15,247 nt of DNA, from NCBI GenBank assembly GCA_937941745.1, contig CALDGV010000210.1:1-15247 (forward strand), written 5' to 3'. The position numbers and the translations under genes were made by a program. Positions 1 to 6,829 of the stretch are shown one piece after another. Within the stretch, counting starts at the first letter, position 1. Every line of letters begins with the position of its first letter. This DNA comes from an uncultured Prosthecobacter sp. (GTDB lineage: Bacteria; Verrucomicrobiota; Verrucomicrobiia; Verrucomicrobiales; Verrucomicrobiaceae). The notes under the pieces were generated by a model that was not told the origin of the DNA, did not search any database, and saw only the letters and a program-made list of their open reading frames with translations.

Positions 1-109
1 CTGCGGAAGCACGGTCGAGCTGATGAGCCTTTTCACCGACGACGAAGGCGACATTGGGGCCGGCCAGAAGGGAGGAAGAGACAAGCAGGGAGCAGAGGAA
101 GGCTTTCAT
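1..109 (-). CDS. Secreted protein, N-terminal fragment (runs off left edge)
   Basis: An ATG at 109 opens a minus-strand frame that stays open for 36 codons to the window edge. It begins MKAFLCSLLVSSSLLAG, which is a good Sec signal peptide: one Lys, then a hydrophobic core, with probable cleavage near residues 16-17. The mature start reads NVAFVVGEKAHQLDRASA, a beta-strand followed by a Gly turn. That pattern occurs in several Rossmann-like folds, such as ThuA-like or caspase-like proteins, but about 20 residues do not allow a family call. No Shine-Dalgarno sequence is visible. The stop of the PQQ-like gene lies 36 bases upstream on the same strand, so co-transcription is likely. Export is well supported; function is unknown. 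Confidence 0.6.
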   Translation of the reverse strand, partial: MKAFLCSLLVSSSLLAGPNVAFVVGEKAHQLDRASA

Positions 110-145
110 CGTGAAGGCAGGCACCGGATGCAGGATGGTGATGGG

Positions 146-1567
146 TCAAGGTGCGGGAGCCCTGGAGGCCACGCAAAAGAGATTTTCGCGCGTGCGAACA
201 AACAGCCGCCCATCTGCAATCGCAGGGGTGGCGATGATTTCCTCGCCCAGGTCGTTCTTGCCCAGCACCTTCAGCTCAGGACCATCTTCCAGCACGACAA
301 CAAAGCCGTTTTTGCCGGCGATGTACACACGGCCATCGGCGGCGATGGGCGAGGCAAAGTAATCGCCAAAATTGCCCAGGCGGCTGCGCTCCCAAAGCAT
401 CCGGCCATCCTTGGCATCGTAGCAGCTCGACATGCCACCGCTCTTCACCACATAGAGACGACCGTTGTAGAGCAGTGGTGAAGACAGGTTGGAAGGCGAC
501 TTCGGATCAATGTTCCAGAGCAGGTGGGTCTTCGTCACATCGCCACTGCCGCCGCCGCGGATGGCCTGGATGATGTTGCCGCCTGCGGCCATGTTGTCCG
601 GGCTTTGAAAGGCGGTGTCGATCTCCTCAGGACCGATGACCTTGTCCTTGTTTTTATCCGAGGCATCAAAGCGCTCGTGAAACTCCTTGGGCGTCTCCTC
701 GCGGGCCAGGATGCCATCCTGATTGGTGTCCAGCCACTCCAGAAGCGCATGCTTCAGGGTCCGTGTGGCATCCCCGTAGCTCTGCACGGCGATGTAGATG
801 ATGCCATCCTTGACCACCGGCGAGGTCATGATCGTTCGCAGCAAGGTGTTGCAGGTCCATAGTTCCTTGCCTGTAGCCGGATCATAGCCCTTCAGCTTGC
901 CGCTTCCAGCGACGACAAGGTCCGTCCTGCCATCCGCCTCGCACAAAACAGGCAGGGCATAGCCGGCGAGCATGTCCTTGCGCAGCGTCTTCCACACCTC
1001 CTTGCCCGACTGGGCGTCCACAGCCACCAGGAAGGGGGCCAGGTCATCATCCTGGCAGAAGAAGACTTTGCCATCATGAACGATGGGAGAGGCAGCGGCG
1101 CCCCAGTCCATCAAATAGGCAGGCTTGGGCATGCTGTAGCGCCAAACCTCCCGGCCGCTCTCAAAGTCAAAGGCCAGCAGCCCCAGCGTGCTGAAATGTA
1201 CAAAGACGTGCCGTCCATCGCTGGCGGGCGTGGAAGAGGCGTGACTGTTCGGAGGCGTGATGCGCGGCAGCTTGCCGGTCTCAAACTCCGTGCGCCAGAG
1301 CTGCTTGCCAGAAGCCGCCTCAAAGGCATAGAGCGCCACTTTTTGTTCGCCGGCCACCGCAGTGACAAACACACGGCCGTTCTTGATGATCGGGGCCCCA
1401 ACTCCATCCCCGAGCTTTGCCTTCCAGGCCACGTTGGAGTCTGCGGAAAACGATTCCGGCAGGCCCTTTGAGATCGAAACCCCGCAGCCATTGGCACCAC
1501 GAAACTGAGCCCAGTCCTCGGCATAGATGGAACAAGTCAGGAAAAGGAGGGCAAAAGCTGGTTTCAT
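146..1567 (-). CDS. Secreted PQQ-like beta-propeller protein with inserted EF-hand pair
   Basis: This is a 473-residue exported protein. I chose the ATG at 1567 over the one at 1579 because it directly begins the signal peptide MKPAFALLFLTCSIYA, with probable cleavage before EDWAQFRG; 'WAQFRG' is the usual opening of verrucomicrobial and planctomycete PQQ-like propellers. Blade motifs of the type 'AxDxxxGxxxW' recur: ALYAFEAASGKQLW (78-91), LLAFDFESGREVW (130-142), LVAVDAQSGKEVW (180-192), LKGYDPATGKELW (225-237) and SCYDAKDGRMLW (381-392). Between blades, residues 280-291 and 304-315 form two canonical EF-hand loops (D280-N282-D284...E291; D304-N306-D308...E315). PQQ-binding or dehydrogenase residues could not be confirmed, so this is more likely a non-enzymatic or unassigned propeller than a true quinoprotein dehydrogenase. 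It lies 76 bases after the permease gene on the same strand. Confidence 0.88.
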   Translation of the reverse strand: MKPAFALLFLTCSIYAEDWAQFRGANGCGVSISKGLPESFSADSNVAWKAKLGDGVGAPIIKNGRVFVTAVAGEQKVALYAFEAASGKQLWRTEFETGKLPRITPPNSHASSTPASDGRHVFVHFSTLGLLAFDFESGREVWRYSMPKPAYLMDWGAAASPIVHDGKVFFCQDDDLAPFLVAVDAQSGKEVWKTLRKDMLAGYALPVLCEADGRTDLVVAGSGKLKGYDPATGKELWTCNTLLRTIMTSPVVKDGIIYIAVQSYGDATRTLKHALLEWLDTNQDGILAREETPKEFHERFDASDKNKDKVIGPEEIDTAFQSPDNMAAGGNIIQAIRGGGSGDVTKTHLLWNIDPKSPSNLSSPLLYNGRLYVVKSGGMSSCYDAKDGRMLWERSRLGNFGDYFASPIAADGRVYIAGKNGFVVVLEDGPELKVLGKNDLGEEIIATPAIADGRLFVRTRENLFCVASRAPAP

Positions 1568-1643
1568 GCGCCCTGCCATTACGGGGAGAATGGGCTGCCC
1601 GTATCATGATGACACCGCTTTACGTGAAAGCATGAGCCATGCC

Positions 1644-2963
1644 CTATTCCCGCAGTGCCACAGCAGGATCCACCTTGGCCGCAAACCAGGCCGGAATCAG
1701 CGAGGCCAGCACGCAGAGCACCACCGACAGCACACAGATGGAACCCAGGTCTGCCAGTTCGACCCGGGCCGGGATCTCGCTGAGGAAGTAAATGTCCTGG
1801 GGAAAGAAGTCTCGGCCGGTGCTCTCGGCGATCCAGCGGCGCAGGTCGTTGCGGAAATGCAGCACGGTGAAGCCGGCCGCCAGCCCGCTGAGCACGCCAA
1901 TGCCTGCCACAATGCCCGCCTGCACCAGGAAGATGCTGATGATCTGGCCCGCGCGGGATCCCAGCGCCGTCAGGATGCCGATCTCCTTCCGTTTTTGCAC
2001 CGTCACGGTGATGGTCGTGTTCATGACGCAGAACGCAGCCACCAGGATGATGAAGAGCAGCAGGAAATAGAGCAGTGACTTCTGGTTTTCCACGTTCTGC
2101 AGCATGTAACCGCCGTCATCAATCCAGGTGCGGGGCCGCCAATCCACCGGCCAATTCGTGTCATCCAGCCAGCCATAGGCGATGCGGTCGGCATTTTCAG
2201 GATCCGCCACCTCCACCTGGATGCCGCTCACCTCTCCGCCGTAGTTGAAAAGCTCCTGAGCGATGAAAAGCGGTGTGTAGCAGCGCTCCCCAGCCGTGTC
2301 TGCACGCAGAACCGCCGTGACCACCAGTTCCTTCGGCACCACCACAATCTCATCCCGCACCGCCCGGGCCTTCGCAGGATCCGCCGCCTCTTCAGCGGCA
2401 CGCAGGTCACGAATCATCTGGCGGATCGTGTCGCTCGCCAGAACAGAAAGCGTGTCACCCACCTTCACCTGCAGCTTCTTCGCCAGACGGTCCGTGATGA
2501 TGATGTCATCCCCCTTCAGGCGCATCTCACCAGCCAGCTTGTGCCGGGCCAGCCGGGCCAGCAGCGCATTGTCAGCACCTTCCTTCAGCCCGAGCAGGGC
2601 TGCGCCCTCCGGATCACTGCTGCCAAAACGGATCACACTTGTGCCCTCCACGATCGGCGTGGCGGAAAGCACCCCAGGCTGCTTCAGCACCCGCTGCTGC
2701 ATCTCACGCCAGCCCATCCGCTTGATCTCCGCACCCGCCGGGAGCTCTGCAGGCGCAGGGTCCTGCATGAGCACGATGTGCGGCGTGAAGCCGAGGAGAA
2801 GCTTCTTGTACTCGATCTGCCAGCCATTGAAGACCGATATCACGACCACCAGCACCCCGACACCCAGCATCACCCCCAGAATGGAGATCAGCGTGATGAT
2901 GGAGACAAAGGAACGCTTTGGCCGCAGGTAACGGAGGGCAAGAAAGATCGGCGCACGGGACAT
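1644..2963 (-). CDS. LolC/LolE-type ABC transporter permease (FtsX family)
   Basis: This 439-residue inner-membrane permease has the four-helix MacB/LolE layout. One TM segment near residues 20-45 (SIITLISILGVMLGVGVLVV) is followed by a large periplasmic domain (about 46-290), then three C-terminal TM segments (about 294-318, 342-366 and 403-427) forming the FtsX domain. Residues 323-335 (QKRKEIGILTALG) match the cytoplasmic coupling helix that contacts the ATPase. The C-terminus AAKVDPAVALRE is the usual family ending. The open frame extends upstream to 3284, but that extension overlaps the SDR gene in another frame; the ATG at 2963, 26 bases after the SDR stop, begins the recognisable family N-terminus (MSRAPIFLALRYL). 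By family it should help extract lipoproteins from the inner membrane or export a substrate. No LolD-like ATPase is encoded in the window, so its partner must lie elsewhere. Confidence 0.88.
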   Translation of the reverse strand: MSRAPIFLALRYLRPKRSFVSIITLISILGVMLGVGVLVVVISVFNGWQIEYKKLLLGFTPHIVLMQDPAPAELPAGAEIKRMGWREMQQRVLKQPGVLSATPIVEGTSVIRFGSSDPEGAALLGLKEGADNALLARLARHKLAGEMRLKGDDIIITDRLAKKLQVKVGDTLSVLASDTIRQMIRDLRAAEEAADPAKARAVRDEIVVVPKELVVTAVLRADTAGERCYTPLFIAQELFNYGGEVSGIQVEVADPENADRIAYGWLDDTNWPVDWRPRTWIDDGGYMLQNVENQKSLLYFLLLFIILVAAFCVMNTTITVTVQKRKEIGILTALGSRAGQIISIFLVQAGIVAGIGVLSGLAAGFTVLHFRNDLRRWIAESTGRDFFPQDIYFLSEIPARVELADLGSICVLSVVLCVLASLIPAWFAAKVDPAVALRE

Positions 2964-2989
2964 GGCAGGCAATCGCAAAAAAGAAGGCC

Positions 2990-3742
2990 TTAACGCATCA
3001 CCTGACCACCGTCGATGTTGATCGTCTGGCCTGTGATGTTGCGAGCATGGTCCGAGGCCAGGTAGCAGGCCATCGCGGCGTACTCCTCCGGCATCTGCCA
3101 GCGGCCGAGGTGGGACACCTTGCGGATCTTCTCCTGCGCCCATGCATCGAAGGTCTGGCGCTGCCCCTCCGGCAGCCGCGCCTGTCCTGCCGCCCAGATC
3201 GACTGGTTCAAATCCGTCTTCACCATGCCCGGTGCCAGCGCATTCACGCGGATGTTGTAGGGAGCCAGGTCCTTTGCCGCACATTGCGTGAAATTGATCA
3301 ATGCAGCCTTCGAGGCGCTGTAAGGCGGGTCTGTCTGCGATCCCGTCTGTCCTGCCACGGAGACCAGGAAAAGCATGGAGCCCGCACCGCGCTTCATCAG
3401 GTGCGGCGCAAACGCGTGGGCCACATTCACCGCCCCGATCAGGTTCACCTCCAGCACCCGGGCCCAGTCCGAAGGGTGCAGGTTCCAGAAAGGAAACCCA
3501 AACTTGCCCGAGCCCACCCCCACGCAGAAGACCACATGGTCCACCTGGGGCATGCCGCCAGCAAAGGTCTCCAAGGCCCCCAGGTTTGTCACATCTCCCT
3601 CCGTGATAAAAGACGCATTCACCGTTCGGTCAAAACCCGCCACCTGACAGCCCTCCGCCACAAAACCCTCTGCGATGGCCCGGCCGATGCCGCCCGCGCA
3701 GCCGATCACAGCCACATGCTGGTCCTGGAGATGGAGATTCAT
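2990..3742 (-). CDS. Classical short-chain dehydrogenase/reductase (SDR)
   Basis: At 250 residues this has the normal length for a classical SDR. The cofactor motif is GCAGGIG at 14-20 (GxxxGxG), and an Asp (D38) ends beta-strand 2, which in this family favours NAD(H). The catalytic tetrad can be read as N100 (EVNLIG), S128 (LVSVAG), Y141 and K145 (YSASK). The C-terminus NITGQTINIDGG is typical of FabG-like members. The usual NNAG motif after strand 4 is replaced by CVGVG (73-77). The start is the ATG at 3742, preceded by a weak AGGGA. It is cytoplasmic and the substrate cannot be read from the sequence. It is the first gene of the minus-strand series and is divergent from the histidine kinase gene. 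Confidence 0.92.
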   Translation of the reverse strand: MNLHLQDQHVAVIGCAGGIGRAIAEGFVAEGCQVAGFDRTVNASFITEGDVTNLGALETFAGGMPQVDHVVFCVGVGSGKFGFPFWNLHPSDWARVLEVNLIGAVNVAHAFAPHLMKRGAGSMLFLVSVAGQTGSQTDPPYSASKAALINFTQCAAKDLAPYNIRVNALAPGMVKTDLNQSIWAAGQARLPEGQRQTFDAWAQEKIRKVSHLGRWQMPEEYAAMACYLASDHARNITGQTINIDGGQVMR

Positions 3743-3981
3743 GGCCTGTCCCTATCGGCAAAGCCCGTGTTCCTCAAGCTCTGAGGCTGGGAAACGCGGG
3801 ACACAGACCTGCGAATGACCACCGGAACAATGGCGCCGATGCCTTATCAAAGGGGGCAGATGAGCAGATTCAGGACATCTGCTGGCAGCACTTCCCCCAG
3901 CCAAAAAGCGGGCTTGTCGCAGGACATTTAAAGAATGTCTTGATTCCGAATCAGGAATTTTGGCAGCCTGATGGCCTTGCC
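3743..3981. promoter_or_regulatory. Divergent intergenic region between SDR and histidine kinase genes
   Basis: This 239-base region must hold the promoters of both the leftward SDR series and the rightward kinase series. No convincing -35/-10 pair was found on either strand. Visible structure includes a small inverted repeat CCTCA/TGAGG (3772-3786), the octamer CAGGACAT repeated directly at 3871-3878 and 3920-3927, and two adjacent palindromes at 3922-3955 that are listed separately. A kinase frame can be read from a TTG at 3940, but those 14 codons add no family sequence, so I treat them as untranslated leader. Confidence 0.5.
3922..3955. promoter_or_regulatory. Two adjacent inverted repeats upstream of the kinase gene, possible operator
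   Basis: GACATT (3923-3928) and AATGTC (3934-3939) form a perfect 6-base inverted repeat with a 5-base spacer. It is followed immediately by TGATTC (3941-3946) and GAATCA (3948-3953), another perfect 6-base inverted repeat around a single C. Together they end 27 bases before the chosen kinase start. Dyad symmetry at this position fits a regulator-binding site, possibly for the NarL-type regulator encoded downstream. The bases do not clearly match the NarL heptamer consensus, so the identity of the binder is inference. Confidence 0.35.
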
Positions 3982-6114
3982 ATGAAAAAGTCTGCCATCG
4001 CTCTTTTCGGCTTCGGCCTGCAGCTGGCTGCTGCTGGTGAACTGCGATGCAATGCCCAAACTCTGGACCGTGGAAAACTTGGCATGGCCCCGCAGGGCTT
4101 AGTCTCCGTGGCTGAGGCACGAGCGCAGCTTGCACGCAGCGAACTGACCCTGGCGACGGTGCGTGGACAGGTGACTTTCAGCCACTCGAAGCTGGGCATG
4201 GCCTTTGTGCAGGATGCGACCGGAGGAATCGCCTTTGATCCACGTCTTTCAGACCAGCCTGCACCAGCTCCAGGCGACTGGGTGGAGGTCACAGGCACGC
4301 TGACCTATCGCCAGGGCATGGTGATGATGTTTCGGGATGCACAGAAATCCGGCCCGCCAAAGGTCACTCCAGTGCCACGTGAGGGCGTGGGGCCTGAAGC
4401 CATGCCCTTTGAGCTGGAACAGGCCACGCAGATGCGGATTGACGGCCTGCTGACCTCCATCTCAGGCATTGTGCGAAGGTGCAGCGTGCCCAAGGAGGCG
4501 GACGCCCCCATGCATGTGGAGATCAGCACGCCGACGGGCCACGCCATCGCCCGGCTGCCGTGGCGTGAACCTCCCGCAGAGCTGGAACGCTGGCTGAATG
4601 CGCCGGTGACGATGGAGGCGGTGCTGGTCTGCCAGGCGGAGCCGCCCCTGCTGGCGAGTGACGCAGATGCCCTGCTGCTGGTGCCGGCAAAGTCCTCCTG
4701 GCGGGTGCAGAAGGAGCTGATCGGCCCTGTGTTTGCGAGACCACCCGTGCGGCTTTCACCAGAGATGCTGGTGACCTCCCGCAATGCTGAAAGCAACCGC
4801 CTGCATGTGCAGGGTGTGGTGACTGCCGTGAAGCACCGCCAGTGGCTGACTCTGCGCACGCATGAGGGCCAGCCCGTGCAGGTGATGACACGACAGATGA
4901 ACGCCTTTGAGCCTGGCGACCTGCTCTCCGTAGCCTGCTGGGCGCAGATCAAAGGGGGACAGATTACGCTGCTGGACGGCATCTGCCGACGACTGAACAA
5001 GGGTGGCGAAGCCCCCGAGCCACAGGAACTAGGGGAGGGCCGGCTGAGAACACTGACGGCCATGAACCTCGTCCACCTCACCGGAGTGCTGAGGAATCAT
5101 TCGTTGGATGAAGCGACTCCAAGGCTGACCCTGACCACGGCATCAGGCGAGCACTGCCTGCTGCAGTGGCACACGTTTCTGACGGCCAGGGAGGCCGCCA
5201 CCTGGAAGCCTGGAAGCACATTGAGCGTGACCGGCATCCTCAACACGCTGGGCACCGCCAGTTCGGCGGAACTGGGAGTTCACCACGGCATCCAGCCGCG
5301 CAGCCTGGGAGATGTGAAAGTGATTCGAGGGCCGAGCTGGTGGACTCGGCAGCGCCTGGGATTAACCGCCAGTGTGATGCTGGCTCTTGCCACCCTGGGC
5401 CTGGTGACGACGTTGACCTCGCGCTGGCAGATCCGGCGGCAGAAGCGTCTAATCCGCGAGATCGAAGCCCGCGAGATCGCGCAGGAGGAGCGACGCCGCA
5501 TCTCGCGTGAATTTCATGATTCCCTGCAGCAGCAGCTGGCAGGTGCAGCCTTGCATCTGGACACGCTCAAGGGAGCACTGCAGGCCGCGCCCGACCTCAT
5601 TCCCTCCCTGGTGGAAGACACGGCGGCCATGATCCGCCACTGCCAGATGGAGGCCCGGAACTGCATCTGGGACCTGCGCCATGAATCGGGCCCGGAGGAC
5701 CTCGCGGCATCCGTACAGTCCTGGGTGATCATGCGTGCCGCGCAGGTCGCCGACTTGGGGAAGGTCCTGAAGTTTGAAATCCGCGGCCGCGTGCCTGACT
5801 TGGATTCCGACAGCCGGTTTCAGGTGCAGCGAATCATCCAGGAGGCGGTGAACAATGCCATCGCCCATGCGGAGGCTACGCAGATCCTGGTGGTGCTGGA
5901 GGGCACGGCAGAACGGCTTTCCGTGCTTGTGGAAGACGATGGACGCGGCTTTGACCCGGAGCAGCTCTACCTCGGAAGATTCGGCCTCCGCGGCCAGAGG
6001 GAGCGCGCCCAGCGCATCGGGGCACAGCTCCATTTCACCAGCCCTCCGCAGCAGGGCACGCGCATGATCCTGTGCGTGCCCGTCAGGTCCCCCCGCCATG
6101 CTCTCTCCGTCTGA
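3982..6114 (+). CDS. Sensor histidine kinase (HisKA_3/NarX-DesK type) with tandem OB-fold-like exported sensor
   Basis: The product has 710 residues from the ATG at 3982, which starts the signal peptide MKKSAIALFGFGLQLAAAGE. A large exported region (about 25-455) appears to contain four OB-fold-like modules, at about 60-116, 151-230, 270-337 and 360-445. Each opens with a 'VxGxV' strand (e.g. ATVRGQVTF, LHVQGVVT, VHLTGVL); the first carries FVQDATGGIAF and GDWVEVTGTL. One TM segment (about 459-480) leads to a cytoplasmic kinase. The H-box is EERRRISREFHDSLQQQ, with the phospho-accepting His at 512 followed by Asp, as in HisKA_3 kinases. The N-box is QEAVNNAIAHA (620-630), and the G-boxes are EDDGRGFD and GRFGLRGQRERA. 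The gene overlaps the response regulator by 17 bases, indicating translational coupling and a cognate pair. The signal sensed is unknown. Confidence 0.9.
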   Translation: MKKSAIALFGFGLQLAAAGELRCNAQTLDRGKLGMAPQGLVSVAEARAQLARSELTLATVRGQVTFSHSKLGMAFVQDATGGIAFDPRLSDQPAPAPGDWVEVTGTLTYRQGMVMMFRDAQKSGPPKVTPVPREGVGPEAMPFELEQATQMRIDGLLTSISGIVRRCSVPKEADAPMHVEISTPTGHAIARLPWREPPAELERWLNAPVTMEAVLVCQAEPPLLASDADALLLVPAKSSWRVQKELIGPVFARPPVRLSPEMLVTSRNAESNRLHVQGVVTAVKHRQWLTLRTHEGQPVQVMTRQMNAFEPGDLLSVACWAQIKGGQITLLDGICRRLNKGGEAPEPQELGEGRLRTLTAMNLVHLTGVLRNHSLDEATPRLTLTTASGEHCLLQWHTFLTAREAATWKPGSTLSVTGILNTLGTASSAELGVHHGIQPRSLGDVKVIRGPSWWTRQRLGLTASVMLALATLGLVTTLTSRWQIRRQKRLIREIEAREIAQEERRRISREFHDSLQQQLAGAALHLDTLKGALQAAPDLIPSLVEDTAAMIRHCQMEARNCIWDLRHESGPEDLAASVQSWVIMRAAQVADLGKVLKFEIRGRVPDLDSDSRFQVQRIIQEAVNNAIAHAEATQILVVLEGTAERLSVLVEDDGRGFDPEQLYLGRFGLRGQRERAQRIGAQLHFTSPPQQGTRMILCVPVRSPRHALSV

Positions 6115-6730
6115 CCGATCCATCCGCGTCCTTATTGTGGACGACCATTTTTTCACCCGCATCGGCCTCGCTGCCGCGCTGAACCTGGAAGCGGACATGG
6201 GTGTCGTGGCCGAAGCGGACTGCGGGCGGGAAGCCATCGCGCTCTACGACAAGCTGCGCCCCGATGTGACGGTCCTGGACGGCCAGCTGCCCGACATGCA
6301 CGGCACCGAAGTGGCCCGGCAGATCCGGGGCCGCTTTGCCGATGCGCGGCTCATCGTCTTTTCCGTAGATGAGACGGAGGAGGATGTTCATCGGGCGCTG
6401 GAGGCGGGCGTTTCGGGCTATCTGCCGAAGTCTGCTCCTCGGCCCCAGTTCATAAACGGCGTGCGTGCCGTGGCGGCAGGCAGGCGGTTTTTCCCTGAGC
6501 CCATCCGTGAGAAGATTCAGCAGCGTCGGGCGCACGCCCTCTTGTCCGACCGCGAGTTCGAAGTCGTGCGCGCCATGGCACGCGGACTTCCCAACAAGCT
6601 GATCGCGGCTGAACTGGGCATCTCGCCGGAAACAGTGAAGACCTTTGCAGCCCGGATCATGGAAAAGCTGGGCGTGGAGGACCGCACGCAGGCGGTGCTG
6701 GAGGCGATGAAACGCGGCATCCTGCGCTGA
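6098..6730 (+). CDS. NarL/FixJ-family response regulator with LuxR-type HTH
   Basis: This 210-residue transcriptional regulator has an N-terminal receiver (about 8-125) with the acidic pair D15/D16, the phospho-acceptor D61 (VTVLDGQLPD), S89 in the Thr/Ser switch position (VFSVDE) and the conserved K111 (YLPKSA). A C-terminal LuxR-type helix-turn-helix spans about 148-206: LSDREFEVVRAMARGLPNK, then the recognition region LGISPETVKTFAARIMEKLG. The start ATG lies inside the end of the kinase gene (17-base overlap), so the two form a two-component pair. Its targets are not shown by the sequence. The palindromes before the kinase gene and before the DUF1800 gene are plausible sites, and its adjacency to the DUF1800 gene makes that gene the first candidate target. 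Confidence 0.94.
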   Translation: MLSPSDRSIRVLIVDDHFFTRIGLAAALNLEADMGVVAEADCGREAIALYDKLRPDVTVLDGQLPDMHGTEVARQIRGRFADARLIVFSVDETEEDVHRALEAGVSGYLPKSAPRPQFINGVRAVAAGRRFFPEPIREKIQQRRAHALLSDREFEVVRAMARGLPNKLIAAELGISPETVKTFAARIMEKLGVEDRTQAVLEAMKRGILR

Positions 6731-6743
6731 AGCGCACGCCGGA

Positions 6744-6757
6744 TTGCCAATTGGTAA
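6744..6757. promoter_or_regulatory. Palindrome TTGCCAATTGGTAA upstream of the DUF1800 gene, possible operator
   Basis: This 14-base near-perfect palindrome has its only mismatch at the third base from each end, around the fully symmetric CCAATTGG. It lies 14 bases after the regulator stop and 72 bases before the DUF1800 start, in the only gap between the two-component genes and the surface-protein genes. It is a reasonable binding site for a dimeric LuxR-type regulator. No confident -35/-10 pair was found beside it, so its function is inferred from symmetry and position alone. Confidence 0.35.
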
Positions 6758-6791
6758 CCATCGTTCACCCAAACGGGGGACAAGCAGACGC

Positions 6792-6816
6792 TTCAAAGAC
6801 ATTCCGCCGCTTTGAA
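6792..6816 (+). promoter_or_regulatory. Leader hairpin just before the DUF1800 start
   Basis: TTCAAAG (6792-6798) and CTTTGAA (6810-6816) can form a perfect 7-base-pair stem with an 11-base loop. It ends 13 bases before the chosen ATG at 6830, where a ribosome would load, so it could modulate translation. The stem is AU-rich and no U-tract follows, which argues against a terminator. Chance occurrence cannot be excluded. Confidence 0.25.
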
Positions 6817-6829
6817 AAATGCGCGCGGC

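Noticed and set aside
23..481. Plus-strand open frame at the left edge
   Set aside because: It overlaps both the secreted-fragment gene and the 3' end of the propeller gene on the opposite strand and has no recognisable feature.
1580..1631. Small inverted repeats TACGGG/CCCGTA and GCTTT/AAAGC between the propeller and permease genes
   Set aside because: Short stems (5-6 bp), one with a 12-base loop, and no T-run; too weak to call a terminator, and the genes may be co-transcribed.
2964..3284. N-terminal extension of the permease frame to 3284
   Set aside because: It lies inside the SDR gene in another frame and does not resemble any permease sequence; the family N-terminus starts at 2963.
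3940..3981. Fourteen extra codons of the kinase frame from a TTG
   Set aside because: They would place a polar stretch before the signal peptide and overlap the palindromes; the ATG at 3982 starts the signal peptide directly.
6723..6736. TGCGCT-GA-AGCGCA palindrome at the response-regulator stop codon
   Set aside because: Half of it is coding and the 2-base centre leaves only a very short stem; likely incidental.
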